A stretch of 64,000 nucleotides of DNA from positions 1 through 64,000 of IMG/VR virus record IMGVR_UViG_3300017719_000007. One strand, 5' to 3'. This DNA is from a virus. Shown one piece after another: positions 9,091 through 18,076 of this stretch; positions within the stretch are counted from its first letter, which is position 1, and each line of letters begins with the position of its first letter. A program made the position numbers and the translations under genes. The notes below the pieces were generated by a model. The model saw nothing but the letters and a program-made list of their open reading frames with translations. It made no database searches and was not told the DNA's origin.

Positions 9091-10460
9091 TATTTAATAT
9101 TTTGTTTCATCCAACGAGTAATCCAACCTTTAAGTTCTTTTGCTGCTGGTTTAATATCAGAAGGTTCTGTTGCTGGTCCATTTTTCCATCTGTCCCAGTC
9201 CATTTGGATTGTACCTAATGCATTTGCAATCTCTGGCATTAATTCAATATACTCTTCATTGATTTCACCTTCTAATAATTCTGGAAACATATCCTCAATA
9301 TCGCTAGCATCTATTGCATAATAGTCACTTTGTAAATAATCAAGAATATCTTTGTTTTTACCTGTCATATCATACCCAGTTCCTTTATTAGCTCCGTTAG
9401 ATTTAACTTTTAGATTAAATGATTTAATTGCATCCATTATATCTGAATCGTCTCCAGATAAATCAACATCTATAGTGCTTACTTTATTAGGGTTTTTTGC
9501 TTTAGCTTTTTTACCTTCATTCAAAGATTCGCCAATGCTAAAACTTGTTAGTGATTTTAAATTTTTCATATTGTTATTTTCTTTTATTGGTTCTAATATA
9601 TTTTGTAATGGTTTATAAAAACTATGTATACTTTTAGGAGTCATTTTCTTAAAAGTCTTTTCATCATCTATCTTTAACGCATTACGAACTTTGGATGCTG
9701 AAATGTTATCATCAGTTCTAAAAATTTCATATCCTTTAAAATCAGGATCTACACCTAATTGATCTCGGTATGATTGTTTGTCAATCATTGCACCGTATGA
9801 TTTTTTTCTATCTGTCCCATATCCCCACATCACAGGTTCATAAGCAGGCCTTGCAGCTGCAAACATTGTATCAATTGAACCATTAGGAACTACAATAGCA
9901 GTTTCTAAAAATGGATATTGTTTTGCCATCTTAGCAAACATTGCTTGTTGCATTTCTTCATCAAACGGTCTTTTCTCAGGATCGTTGTTTTTTCCTCTAA
10001 CTAAAAATACAACTACAGGTTTTCCATTTTCTTTGTACATTTTTTCAAATACTTTAACATGACCTAATGTAAAGGGTTGGAATCTCCCAACAAACATATT
10101 AACCTTTTTCTTGCCTTGTTCTTTATAAGGAACTTTTAAAGCTTCATTAATTGGAGCAGTTGCAGTTCTTACTCTATGACCATAAGGTGATAATGAATAT
10201 CTCTTAATGCCCGTTTCATCTTCACTAATATTAAACAATCCTAAATTTCTTTTAAGCCATCTCTTATGAGCCTTTATTTCAGATAAGATATTGTTAACCT
10301 CATCTTCGGTTAAATGACCATCAGCAACAGCATCTAAAATAGCAGAACGAACTCTTGCTGCAGTAGATACATTTTTAGCTGGATGCTTTTCAGTATATCT
10401 CCTCTTAACAGTAACTCTCTTTTCTGTTATAAAATCTTGTATGTTTTTTAGATTATCCAT
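9090..10460 (-). CDS. HxGH-type nucleotidyltransferase (NMNAT/cytidylyltransferase fold) with N-terminal capsid-targeting-like peptide
   Basis: I chose the ATG at 10460 (MDNLKNIQDFITE); a GTG two codons further upstream is also open. Positions below count from that GTG. Residues 124-136 hold MFVGRFQPFTLGH, the HxGH signature of the nucleotidyltransferase alpha/beta phosphodiesterase superfamily in the form typical of NMN adenylyltransferases. Residues 255-261 hold ISASKVR, the matching ISxxxxR ATP-binding motif. The substrate (NMN, CTP-alcohol or other) cannot be read from sequence. The N-terminal IQDFITE closely matches the T4 internal-protein targeting peptide (YQEFIAE), with a predicted protease cut after the Glu. 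Residues 20-110 are a helical basic segment. After residue 300 a second module begins with MKNLKSLTSFSIGES and ends in a helical acidic domain of about 140 residues, so the gene looks like a fusion. Confidence 0.8.
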   Translation of the reverse strand: MDNLKNIQDFITEKRVTVKRRYTEKHPAKNVSTAARVRSAILDAVADGHLTEDEVNNILSEIKAHKRWLKRNLGLFNISEDETGIKRYSLSPYGHRVRTATAPINEALKVPYKEQGKKKVNMFVGRFQPFTLGHVKVFEKMYKENGKPVVVFLVRGKNNDPEKRPFDEEMQQAMFAKMAKQYPFLETAIVVPNGSIDTMFAAARPAYEPVMWGYGTDRKKSYGAMIDKQSYRDQLGVDPDFKGYEIFRTDDNISASKVRNALKIDDEKTFKKMTPKSIHSFYKPLQNILEPIKENNNMKNLKSLTSFSIGESLNEGKKAKAKNPNKVSTIDVDLSGDDSDIMDAIKSFNLKVKSNGANKGTGYDMTGKNKDILDYLQSDYYAIDASDIEDMFPELLEGEINEEYIELMPEIANALGTIQMDWDRWKNGPATEPSDIKPAAKELKGWITRWMKQNIK

Positions 10461-10472
10461 GTACACTTTTTT

Positions 10473-10481
10473 TATTTATTC
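10473..10481 (-). promoter_or_regulatory. Late-promoter-like box GAATAAATA overlapping stop codon
   Basis: The coding strand reads CTGAATAAATAAAAAAAGTG, and the TAA of the upstream ligase-like gene lies inside the box. It is only 12 bases before the ATG, so a transcript from it would have almost no leader. It could instead act as an A-rich translation-start region. Confidence 0.35.
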
Positions 10482-13400
10482 AGATTCTTCAACCTTTGTA
10501 TTTTTAAACCTTGTTGGTACTGGGTTTGATGGTCTTCCAGTTTTTGTAAATCCTATGTTAAATTCAAACTTAAGTTTAGCAATAGAATTAATACCATCGG
10601 TGGTATCTACTGTTGCTTTACCTGTCTTTTTATCAACACCCCAAACCTCATTTGTAAATAACTGAGATTTTACCGTTTCATTATAAGTATTAGCATAAAC
10701 ATTTCCTAGATTGTAATATGCTTCATATTTAGCCTTAAGATCATCTTCATCTATATCTGGATCTTTTTTCTTAACATAAGCAATTGCGCTAGCAACAGAC
10801 TTATCTCTTCGCTTAATATAATCAGGATCATTTAAATCAAAGTCATACTTTTTAGCAAGATCCTTAATTTCATTAGCGGTCTTTTCAGTATCTTCAGCTG
10901 TACCATCAAAAATGCCTGAATACATTTTAGTTTTATCTGACATTTTTGCTAGGTCATCTTTAGTTTCCTTTGGTGGAATTTTTTGACCTTGTGAATTTGT
11001 AAATTCTTTATATTCGCTTAACTGTGTTTTTTCACCAGACGCAGATGCACCACCAGCACCTTTCTTAATTGACCTAGCTTCAACACCAGCCATAATTAAT
11101 TGTATCTTTTTCTGAATTTCTTCTGGTGAATCTTTTTCATAATCAATTTTTTCTGGAGAAATTGATATAATATCTCCTAATGGGTAATTAGAGGCAGCTG
11201 GCATATAAACATTATTTCCTTTATTTAATTCTCTCATATAAGAAACCATCTCTACTACATCAGCAGCACCAGTTTTCATATAAGGATCTAACATCATAGC
11301 ACCAGTAGTAGCCATTAACTTTTCATCATATTCTTTTGGGTCTTTAATATCTTTGAGTGATTTGAAATCATTCATTATTTTTTCTTGTGCCTTAGTAGGT
11401 TTCTTATCTCCAAACTGTTTCTTAAATCCGTCAGCTATAATATCAGCAGTGCCGTCTTTTAATTTAGTTCTATTTTCTGGTGTTGTTGGTGGAGTATCTG
11501 GAAATGCTGATAAAGTTTCCATTTCACCTTGATCTTTAAATGCTGATTGCGCCTGTTCAACAATTGCATTATATTTTTCTAAGGCAGCTTTTGCCTTTTC
11601 GGCCTCTTTCTTACTTCCGTATATTTTTTCTAATTTTTCAGTACTAGGTATTTCTTGCTTATCATAATTAACATCATCAAATGAAACTCCCCTTTCAGAT
11701 ACACCTACTTTAGTTTTAGATTTCTTATCACCGAATAGCTTAGCACCAGTCATTTGCTTTTTACCAATACGATTAGCAGATTCTTTATCAATATTATCTA
11801 AGCCATAATCTTTTGCCACATTAACTATTGAAGCAGGAGAGCTTTTATCACCTAACACTTTTCTATATAAACCAGTTTTTGCTGTATCTACATAAAACTT
11901 TGAACCGCTTTGATTTTTCTTTATTATATCATCTTCTACCAATTCACCAAATAATTCTTTTCTTTTTTCATCCGATGCATTAGGGTCATTTATAGTTTCC
12001 ATTGCCTTCAAAACCTTTTCGGCATTTTCTTTTTGGTCAGGATCTTTAATATCATTTATTTGTTTCTGAATAACATCATTTATTCTAGAAAGACCTTTTA
12101 ATTTTTTCTCTTCTTCCTTAGGTTCTTTACCTCCAATTACTTCTTTTGCCTTTTTATAAACAGCAGTGTCTTTATCATAACCGATTGCAGAAGAAACTTT
12201 TACCTTTCTTCCCGTTTCAGGGTTTTTGATTTTTTGATCCATTACATCAGCCTCTATGACAACCTTACCTAACTGAATAAAATTATTGTAGTCTAATACT
12301 TTATCCTCAATTAATAGTTCTTCGGCATTAGGCAAAAGAGATTCATTAGTGGATTTAATTTTTAAGTAATCATCAAAAGTTTTAAATTTACCATCATCTT
12401 TTGTTTGGATTACATCAATCACTTTATCTACCATTTTATTAAAATCTTCAATAACTGATGGTGTCATAATGTTACCACTATTCTTTCTTTTCTTTTTTAA
12501 AGAACCTAACATTATTTTAAATAAGTCTTTTAGTTTAGGATTGCTGTTAAGTATATCTTTAGTTCTTTGGCTCGGTATTAATTCTACATTTAAATCAAAT
12601 TCATCACCTTTTGCAAACTCTGCCTTTTCAATATCAATCTTTGTAATATCCTTACCTCTCTTAGTAACATAGTCATTAAAAATATTAGATACCAACTCTA
12701 TGTATCTCATATCTTCAGTATCACCTAGAATCTCATGCTTCTTAATTCCCCTTTCTTCTATAAATGCTAAAAGATCTAATAAAATAATTTCATTAATATC
12801 AGCTGGCATTTTTCTTAAATCAATAGGCTCCTTTTCTTTCATAAGATTAATTGTATAAGGATCTATTAACTTAGCTGCAATTACTTGTTTAGTACCTGAC
12901 TTATAAAACTTAAAGATAATTGATTCAATCGGTTTCTTTAAATCATTTTGTAAAGTAGTAGACTGAATAGAAGGATTTAAAATCTTTAGTAAATATTCAG
13001 CAAATGAGTTTGTATTAAATATAGCAGATTGATCTTCTTTAGGAGTATCTAAAAATTTAGTTATCTTTTTCTTTTGGTCTTCGGTTAGATAACCTTTAAA
13101 TATTGGAAGAAGTGCAGTTACACCTAATGCATTAGCCCAGTCATTTAATACTCTAGGATCCTCGATAACCTTTAAGACTTTACCGGATGGTGATGTAACT
13201 GAAATATGACTAAGTACTAAATTATTTTTAGGTAACCTATCATAAGTAATAATACCAGGGCTATTGTGTGGAAAGTACTGAAAGCAAAACATCCAGTTGT
13301 CTGGGATTGATGATAAATTTTTGGTGACTATTGATTTTATATAATGTATAGGCTTTTCATAGTAAATCATCATGGTTCTATCAATGAGATTAATAGGCCT

Positions 13401-13556
13401 ATGGTTTTTACCTTTATAAAAATTGATTCCTTCACCACTCTTCTTAAAAGAAAAAGAAGAACCTGATAACTTTTCAGTTACCACTAAATAGTCTTTAAAA
13501 AGATCTTCAATTAATTGTTTGCCAGTATCTTTATAAATTTGAGTTAACTCTTTCAT
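10476..13556 (-). CDS. RNA/DNA ligase-like nucleotidyltransferase with long charged C-terminal extension, 1026 aa
   Basis: The N-terminal 245 residues carry covalent nucleotidyltransferase motifs. Residues 25-35 (VVTEKLSGSSF) give motif I with the candidate adenylated lysine K29. ESIIFKF at 210-216 looks like motif IV and AAKLID at 226-231 like motif V. Motif III is not clear: FCFQYF near 89-94 lacks the usual Gly-Glu. The remaining 780 residues are Lys/Glu/Asp-rich, largely helical and contain no domain I recognise. They could be a DNA-binding, structural or packaging extension. The gene sits between a second ligase-like gene upstream and the HxGH nucleotidyltransferase downstream. A hairpin terminator and a promoter-like box precede it, so it may start its own transcript. 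Ligase activity is inferred from motifs only. Confidence 0.65.
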   Translation of the reverse strand: MKELTQIYKDTGKQLIEDLFKDYLVVTEKLSGSSFSFKKSGEGINFYKGKNHRPINLIDRTMMIYYEKPIHYIKSIVTKNLSSIPDNWMFCFQYFPHNSPGIITYDRLPKNNLVLSHISVTSPSGKVLKVIEDPRVLNDWANALGVTALLPIFKGYLTEDQKKKITKFLDTPKEDQSAIFNTNSFAEYLLKILNPSIQSTTLQNDLKKPIESIIFKFYKSGTKQVIAAKLIDPYTINLMKEKEPIDLRKMPADINEIILLDLLAFIEERGIKKHEILGDTEDMRYIELVSNIFNDYVTKRGKDITKIDIEKAEFAKGDEFDLNVELIPSQRTKDILNSNPKLKDLFKIMLGSLKKKRKNSGNIMTPSVIEDFNKMVDKVIDVIQTKDDGKFKTFDDYLKIKSTNESLLPNAEELLIEDKVLDYNNFIQLGKVVIEADVMDQKIKNPETGRKVKVSSAIGYDKDTAVYKKAKEVIGGKEPKEEEKKLKGLSRINDVIQKQINDIKDPDQKENAEKVLKAMETINDPNASDEKRKELFGELVEDDIIKKNQSGSKFYVDTAKTGLYRKVLGDKSSPASIVNVAKDYGLDNIDKESANRIGKKQMTGAKLFGDKKSKTKVGVSERGVSFDDVNYDKQEIPSTEKLEKIYGSKKEAEKAKAALEKYNAIVEQAQSAFKDQGEMETLSAFPDTPPTTPENRTKLKDGTADIIADGFKKQFGDKKPTKAQEKIMNDFKSLKDIKDPKEYDEKLMATTGAMMLDPYMKTGAADVVEMVSYMRELNKGNNVYMPAASNYPLGDIISISPEKIDYEKDSPEEIQKKIQLIMAGVEARSIKKGAGGASASGEKTQLSEYKEFTNSQGQKIPPKETKDDLAKMSDKTKMYSGIFDGTAEDTEKTANEIKDLAKKYDFDLNDPDYIKRRDKSVASAIAYVKKKDPDIDEDDLKAKYEAYYNLGNVYANTYNETVKSQLFTNEVWGVDKKTGKATVDTTDGINSIAKLKFEFNIGFTKTGRPSNPVPTRFKNTKVEESE

Positions 13557-13724
13557 TTGCTTATTTTATATTGTCAATTTATATATTCTTTAAATAAATA
13601 GCTATATAGAAAAAGGATGGTACTATACCTATCCTTTATCATACTCTACTACTTTCAGAGTATATACAAATACTACAAATATTAACTCTTAATACAGGTG
13701 ATCTATATAGGTGTATCTACTATT
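13557..13724 (-). terminator. Intergenic region with intrinsic terminator (13610-13637) and second hairpin (13641-13663)
   Basis: This 168-base gap has no gene. On the coding strand AAAGGAT-A-GGTA, loop TAG, then TACC-ATCCTTT forms an 11-pair stem with one bulged base, followed by a T-run. This is a good rho-independent terminator for transcripts ending after the 423-residue ligase-like gene. Just upstream of it ATACTCT and AGAGTAT form a second 7-pair stem at 13641-13663. Confidence 0.6.
13580..13588 (-). promoter_or_regulatory. Late-promoter-like box GAATATATA
   Basis: The coding strand reads AAGAATATATAAATTGAC, 23 bases before the ATG at 13556. The box lies between imperfect complementary arms (GCTATTTATTT and AAATAAGC), so it may sit in a stem-loop. 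Confidence 0.45.
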
Positions 13725-14996
13725 TTATCTACCATACTTCATAATACCTAACAATTGATTAATTGCAGCAAAGGTACCGGTAAGTTTGTAAATTTTTCCT
13801 TTATATTTAAATACTATTCCTTCAGTTGGAAATATTGATTCTATTCCTCCAATTCTGTCAAGCCTTGCCAATTCAGCTTCAACCTTTCTTACTTGGTCAG
13901 CACCACCAGTCTTTTTAATTTTACTCCCTGCTGTTTGGATTTGAGACCTTAGTCTTTGTGCTTCATCTGTTGGATTAGCCGCTAAAAAGTCAGATGCGTT
14001 TTTAAGAATCACAGATCCTAGTTCTAAAAACAGATCCTCAAAAGGTCTAATGTTTTCTTTATACTTTTTAGCAACATCTTCTTTATCAAACTTTTTAACC
14101 AGTGCAGCTTCCTTGGGTCCAATTTGTTTAGCAAGAGATCTCATATTTAAACTCTTTTTATCGCCGTATGCCCATCTCTTAAGTAAACCTTCTTTTACAT
14201 CCTGTGATAATGATGGGAACTGTTTGTCTATCATTTCCCTCCACCACATTTCATGATATTTAGCAACTTCATCGCTATCAGTTAAACCGTATCTCTTTTC
14301 TAAAGCATTAACTTGATTAATAAATCTTTTCTTATTTGTGGTAAAATCTAAATCTTTTTGTAATTTAATAACTCTAGGTGGAATTATTTTAAATGTTTTA
14401 CCAATATCAGATTCAACCTTTTTAAGTATGTCTGCAATTTCTTTTGCAGGTTTATTATTAGTACCTGTAATATTACCATTACCATCCGTTTCCTTTATAC
14501 CATGAAATTGAATAACATCTGTATCATAATGAATAACATTAGGGTTTTGTGAATAGATTAACTCCATGTTCATAAAGTCTTTTCCATTCTTAAAATATTT
14601 TTCTTGGTCAGCTGGTGAAAGGTTCATTAATAATCTAGCCAAATCCTGTGCAGCAAATTGAAAAGTATCTTGTACTAATTTACTAGGATGCCCTTCAAAT
14701 TTATTCTTAAATTCAGAAAGAGTCATTGGATTCTTTAACTCTGTTTTGTTTCTTGCAAATTTAACTTCACCATCTTGGATAGTAGCAAATGCATTTTGAC
14801 CATCGGTCTTTTCAGTAGCATCTTCTTCAAAGTTTAATTCACCTCTAAGACCAGCATCTATCATCGCCTTAAAATCACCAAAGGTTAAATCTTTATCGTC
14901 AAATGGATGAGCCATGTGACCAGCAGCACCACCTTCAAACAGAAATGGCTGACTTTTGTCAGTCAGCCATTCTTCAAACAGTTTTATATGTTTCAT
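13725..14996 (-). CDS. ATP-dependent polynucleotide ligase-type nucleotidyltransferase, 423 aa
   Basis: The motifs of the covalent nucleotidyltransferase (RNA/DNA ligase) superfamily are present in order. TEKTDGQNAF at 61-70 is motif I, with K63 the candidate adenylated lysine. ARNKTEL at 81-87 looks like motif Ia. FMNMELIY at 141-148 is motif III-like with E145. TEGIVFKY at 391-398 is motif IV, and GKIYKLTG at 400-407 is motif V. The spacing between motifs III and IV is unusually long (about 245 residues) and filled by a helical insert with many charged residues. The N-terminus MKHIKLFEEWLTD resembles the capsid-targeting peptide of T4 internal proteins, but with Asp where the protease usually wants Glu. 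Whether it seals RNA, DNA or adenylylates another target is unknown. An intrinsic terminator follows the gene. Confidence 0.7.
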   Translation of the reverse strand: MKHIKLFEEWLTDKSQPFLFEGGAAGHMAHPFDDKDLTFGDFKAMIDAGLRGELNFEEDATEKTDGQNAFATIQDGEVKFARNKTELKNPMTLSEFKNKFEGHPSKLVQDTFQFAAQDLARLLMNLSPADQEKYFKNGKDFMNMELIYSQNPNVIHYDTDVIQFHGIKETDGNGNITGTNNKPAKEIADILKKVESDIGKTFKIIPPRVIKLQKDLDFTTNKKRFINQVNALEKRYGLTDSDEVAKYHEMWWREMIDKQFPSLSQDVKEGLLKRWAYGDKKSLNMRSLAKQIGPKEAALVKKFDKEDVAKKYKENIRPFEDLFLELGSVILKNASDFLAANPTDEAQRLRSQIQTAGSKIKKTGGADQVRKVEAELARLDRIGGIESIFPTEGIVFKYKGKIYKLTGTFAAINQLLGIMKYGR

Positions 14997-15012
14997 TAAA
15001 TTTGTTTATTTG

Positions 15013-16512
15013 TTACGATCCCATCGTAGATTGTAAAGCTCCGACCATTGCGCCGTAATCTTCACCGTACTTCTTAAGTAATCCATCAGCAGTTTCAGTT
15101 GCTTTAGTTTCATCAAACTCATCTCCGAATGCATCTTTCAGAATAGCCATTGCATATTCTTTAAATTCATCTGCAGATTTAATTTCCTTTTCAGTAATCT
15201 TAGCTTCTCCAACTAATGCAGCACCTTTTGCTTCAGGTTGAACTTTTACTTTACCCATATTCATTATGTCTCCAGCAATACCTGCGGCAGATTCGGAACC
15301 GTCTCCCATTTTTGCAGGGACTTCAGTAGCATCCTTAAGATCATCAGCTTCACCTTTTACTTCGGTTGTAATATTTTGATCTTTAGTAACTAATTCTTCA
15401 CCCTTTGACTCAGGTTGTACTTTTACTTTACCCATATCCATTATATCACCAGCAATACCGGCAGCAGTTTCAGAACCGTCGCCTTTTTCTGCAGGAATAG
15501 CAAGTCCATCATCACCTGCTTCTTCATCAGCAATTTCATCACCTGTAACTTTAGTGATTACTTCACCTACAGCTTCTTCTACAGCTTCTTCTTCTTCAGC
15601 TTCTATTTCTTCTTCATCTACTTCTTCTTCATCATAAGATTCTGTTACGAAATTTGAAAAAGACATAATTCTTGATTCATCTTTCTTTTCTTCATCTTCA
15701 TCATATTCAACATCTTTCTTTAATGCATCAATTTCGGAATCATCAGATTTTACAGCTCCTTTATAGTGGTCTTCCTTTTCTTTATCATCTTCGTGGTCCA
15801 CTTTAACATCACCCTTATCTTCTAATTCATCACCTTTCTTTTCGTCTTCTTCGCCTTCACCTTCATCATCGTCTTCAGCAAGAGGCTTAGCAGATGCAGC
15901 TACAGGAACAGCATAATCCTCAGGCTCTTCATCATCATCATGATATTTAACATTCTTGTTAACTGTAACTTCTTTTTCTTTAATGAAATCTTCAAAAGCC
16001 ATAATTCTTTTAGTAGCGGCTGGAGTTTCTTCTTCTTCAGCAGCAACCTCAACACCATCTTTATCTTCTACTTCATCAGCTTCAGCAGGAACTTCTTTAG
16101 TGATCTCTTGATCTTTTGTTACCAAATCATCTGATTCTTCAGTTTCTTCAACTTCTTCAACTTCTTCAGCAGATTCTTCTTCAGCAACTTCACCTTCTGT
16201 ACCAACTTTATCATCCTCTTTATCTTCTTCGGATTCTAATGATCTAGGTTCACCTTTCTTTTTCTCTTCATCAGCTATGTCTTCAGCTCTATCTTCTTCA
16301 ATTTCTTCTTCGGAAATATCTTGCTTTGGGCTAGCATCTTTAATTAATCCTTCTAATTTAGTTAGAAGATTCTTTTCTTTCTTTAATTCTTCAACACTTT
16401 CGTAACCCATCTTTTTAACAAGATCCATTACAGCGTCGTGAGTAGCTTCAGCAGATTCATTGATTGAATCTTCGGCTTTAGCCATCATTGAAAACTTTTT
16501 GATTGGTTTCAT
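15013..16512 (-). CDS. Highly acidic repeat protein with internal prohead-protease-like sites, 499 aa
   Basis: The sequence is dominated by Glu, Asp and Lys. Residues 20-60 form a helical domain (HDAVMDLVKKMGYESVEELK) and residues 440-499 a second one (SADEFKEYAMAILKDAFGDE); the middle looks disordered. Two internal segments, RIMAFEDFIKEKE at 169-181 and RIMSFSNFVTES at 281-292, resemble the capsid-targeting and cleavage peptides of T4 internal proteins. A repeat of about 59 residues occurs twice (GDGSETAAGIAGDIMDMGKV near 344-363 and again near 403-422), and its LVTKDQ-IT piece appears a third time near 130-138. The acidic composition recalls T4 head-core proteins, but nothing proves that it is the gp22 scaffold, and no portal, protease or capsid gene is next to it. 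A precursor processed inside the head is a reasonable guess. Confidence 0.65.
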   Translation of the reverse strand: MKPIKKFSMMAKAEDSINESAEATHDAVMDLVKKMGYESVEELKKEKNLLTKLEGLIKDASPKQDISEEEIEEDRAEDIADEEKKKGEPRSLESEEDKEDDKVGTEGEVAEEESAEEVEEVEETEESDDLVTKDQEITKEVPAEADEVEDKDGVEVAAEEEETPAATKRIMAFEDFIKEKEVTVNKNVKYHDDDEEPEDYAVPVAASAKPLAEDDDEGEGEEDEKKGDELEDKGDVKVDHEDDKEKEDHYKGAVKSDDSEIDALKKDVEYDEDEEKKDESRIMSFSNFVTESYDEEEVDEEEIEAEEEEAVEEAVGEVITKVTGDEIADEEAGDDGLAIPAEKGDGSETAAGIAGDIMDMGKVKVQPESKGEELVTKDQNITTEVKGEADDLKDATEVPAKMGDGSESAAGIAGDIMNMGKVKVQPEAKGAALVGEAKITEKEIKSADEFKEYAMAILKDAFGDEFDETKATETADGLLKKYGEDYGAMVGALQSTMGS

Positions 16513-16540
16513 TATAATTATCTTTTTTTGATTCTTTTTT

Positions 16541-16549
16541 TATATATCC
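16541..16549 (-). promoter_or_regulatory. Late-promoter-like box GGATATATA
   Basis: The coding strand reads TGGATATATAAAAAAAGAATC, about 28 bases before the ATG of the acidic repeat protein and directly after the uvsW stop. It differs from the common box by one base. Confidence 0.4.
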
Positions 16550-16573
16550 ATCTCTCATGAGAAAGATATTATA

Positions 16574-18076
16574 TCAGTACCTAACATTTTGTACTTCAAA
16601 AGGAAACTTTTCTTCCTTATAAATTTTTCTTCTTTCCATCCCATGTCTGTATATGTAATTTACCCAGTCATGATCATCTACTTTATATCTAAAATCATCA
16701 ATAAAGTCATATATTTTTACTACATCTTTACTTGCATGCTTTCTTAAACCTCTACCGATAGACTGTCTAATAATGACTTCCGATTTAAATGATTCTGTAA
16801 AAAATATGTTATGTATATTTTTAATTGATATTCCAGTTGAAAATGTACCGTATGATGCTACAATAATAACATCATCATTCTTTTCCATTCTCTTTTTGAA
16901 TTCTTCTCTAAAGTCAGACTTAACAGAACCATCAACATAATAAACTTTCTTATCTGTTATTGTCCTAAGTTTTTTATATAGTTTTTCACCGTATGCTATT
17001 TTATGAAATAGTACTAGTGAATTAGATGTTGACTTTTTAATTACTTGGCAAACAAAATCTAACCGTTTTTCGCTTTCATTAATAAAATTTTGCTCTAAGC
17101 TAAATAATTTTTGTCTATCATACGGATTTTTAGATAGAGAAGAAAACGCTTCCTTTTGTGCATCGGTTGCATATTCCATGTGGATCTGTAATACTTTACA
17201 TTTTGCAATATGACCTTCTTCTTGTAAGTGAGCAGCTTTTACTTGGGTTACTAACGGACCCATTGCCGACATTAGACTTAACCTATTTACAGTTCCTCTT
17301 TTAGGAATAGTACCACTTAAACCAAATCTATAATCACAGTGCCAACATTTATCCATTATCTTTTGGATTGAATTTGCTTTTGCTTTATGAGTTTCATCTA
17401 CAAAGACTGCATCAAATTGGCTAAAGTATTCTTCGTCCTTTTTAGTTAAAGATTGATAAGTACCTATAACTACATTTGAACTCTTTCGTAATTTAACACC
17501 AGCATAAATCTGTTGAATCTTAATAGGAACTCTACCTTTATTATATTCTTCAAAATCTCCACTTGCCTGTACTACCAAACTTACATTAGGTACAATCATT
17601 AGGATTTTCTTTTTACCTAACTGTTCCATCATATAAGCAACTACCATAAAGGAGATTAAAGTTTTACCGGCAGAAGTTGCCAATTCAGCCAAACACCTTC
17701 TATACTTTAAAATCTTTATTGCTGCATCAATTTGATAATCTCTTGGTTTAATTTCAGACTTTGCAAAAAATTCATCTACCCATGCTTTAAAAATTTCTTC
17801 GTCTATAGAAGTATCAAAAATATCGGTTATGCCATTTAATGTAAATTGGTAATCATATTGTTTACATATATCAATTACTTCCTTCCATAAACCTGCCGGA
17901 ATTTTGTTTCTTTTAATAAATGAAATGTTACCATCCCAAACCTTTTTCTTTACCAATGGGTGAAACCGCCACCCTTCTATTTTCTTAGTAAGACTAGATT
18001 TTAATTGTTCATATTCCAATTCGGTACATGAATCAATTACTAAAAACTTTTTATTTTCCGACAGAGATAGTTCCAT
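16574..18076 (-). CDS. uvsW: UvsW-like superfamily 2 helicase
   Basis: At 500 residues it is close to T4 UvsW. The N-terminal 110 residues form the UvsW-type cap (LVKKKVWDGNISFIKR near 41-56). Helicase motifs then appear in order: Q-type PRDYQ at 111-115, Walker A ATSAGKT at 133-139, Walker B VDETH at 226-230, SGT at 254-256, and motif VI QSIGRGLRKH in the last 60 residues. In T4 this enzyme unwinds D-loops and R-loops, drives branch migration and switches replication from origin- to recombination-dependent. Its ATG overlaps the stop of the upstream gene (TAATG), so it is co-translated with the small 149- and 71-residue genes and the primase. Confidence 0.93.
   Translation of the reverse strand: MELSLSENKKFLVIDSCTELEYEQLKSSLTKKIEGWRFHPLVKKKVWDGNISFIKRNKIPAGLWKEVIDICKQYDYQFTLNGITDIFDTSIDEEIFKAWVDEFFAKSEIKPRDYQIDAAIKILKYRRCLAELATSAGKTLISFMVVAYMMEQLGKKKILMIVPNVSLVVQASGDFEEYNKGRVPIKIQQIYAGVKLRKSSNVVIGTYQSLTKKDEEYFSQFDAVFVDETHKAKANSIQKIMDKCWHCDYRFGLSGTIPKRGTVNRLSLMSAMGPLVTQVKAAHLQEEGHIAKCKVLQIHMEYATDAQKEAFSSLSKNPYDRQKLFSLEQNFINESEKRLDFVCQVIKKSTSNSLVLFHKIAYGEKLYKKLRTITDKKVYYVDGSVKSDFREEFKKRMEKNDDVIIVASYGTFSTGISIKNIHNIFFTESFKSEVIIRQSIGRGLRKHASKDVVKIYDFIDDFRYKVDDHDWVNYIYRHGMERRKIYKEEKFPFEVQNVRY

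Noticed and set aside
15013-16512. Assignment of the acidic protein as the gp22 prohead scaffold
   Set aside because: The acidic bias is similar, but it is not next to portal, protease or capsid genes, and it consists of repeats rather than a long continuous coiled helix.
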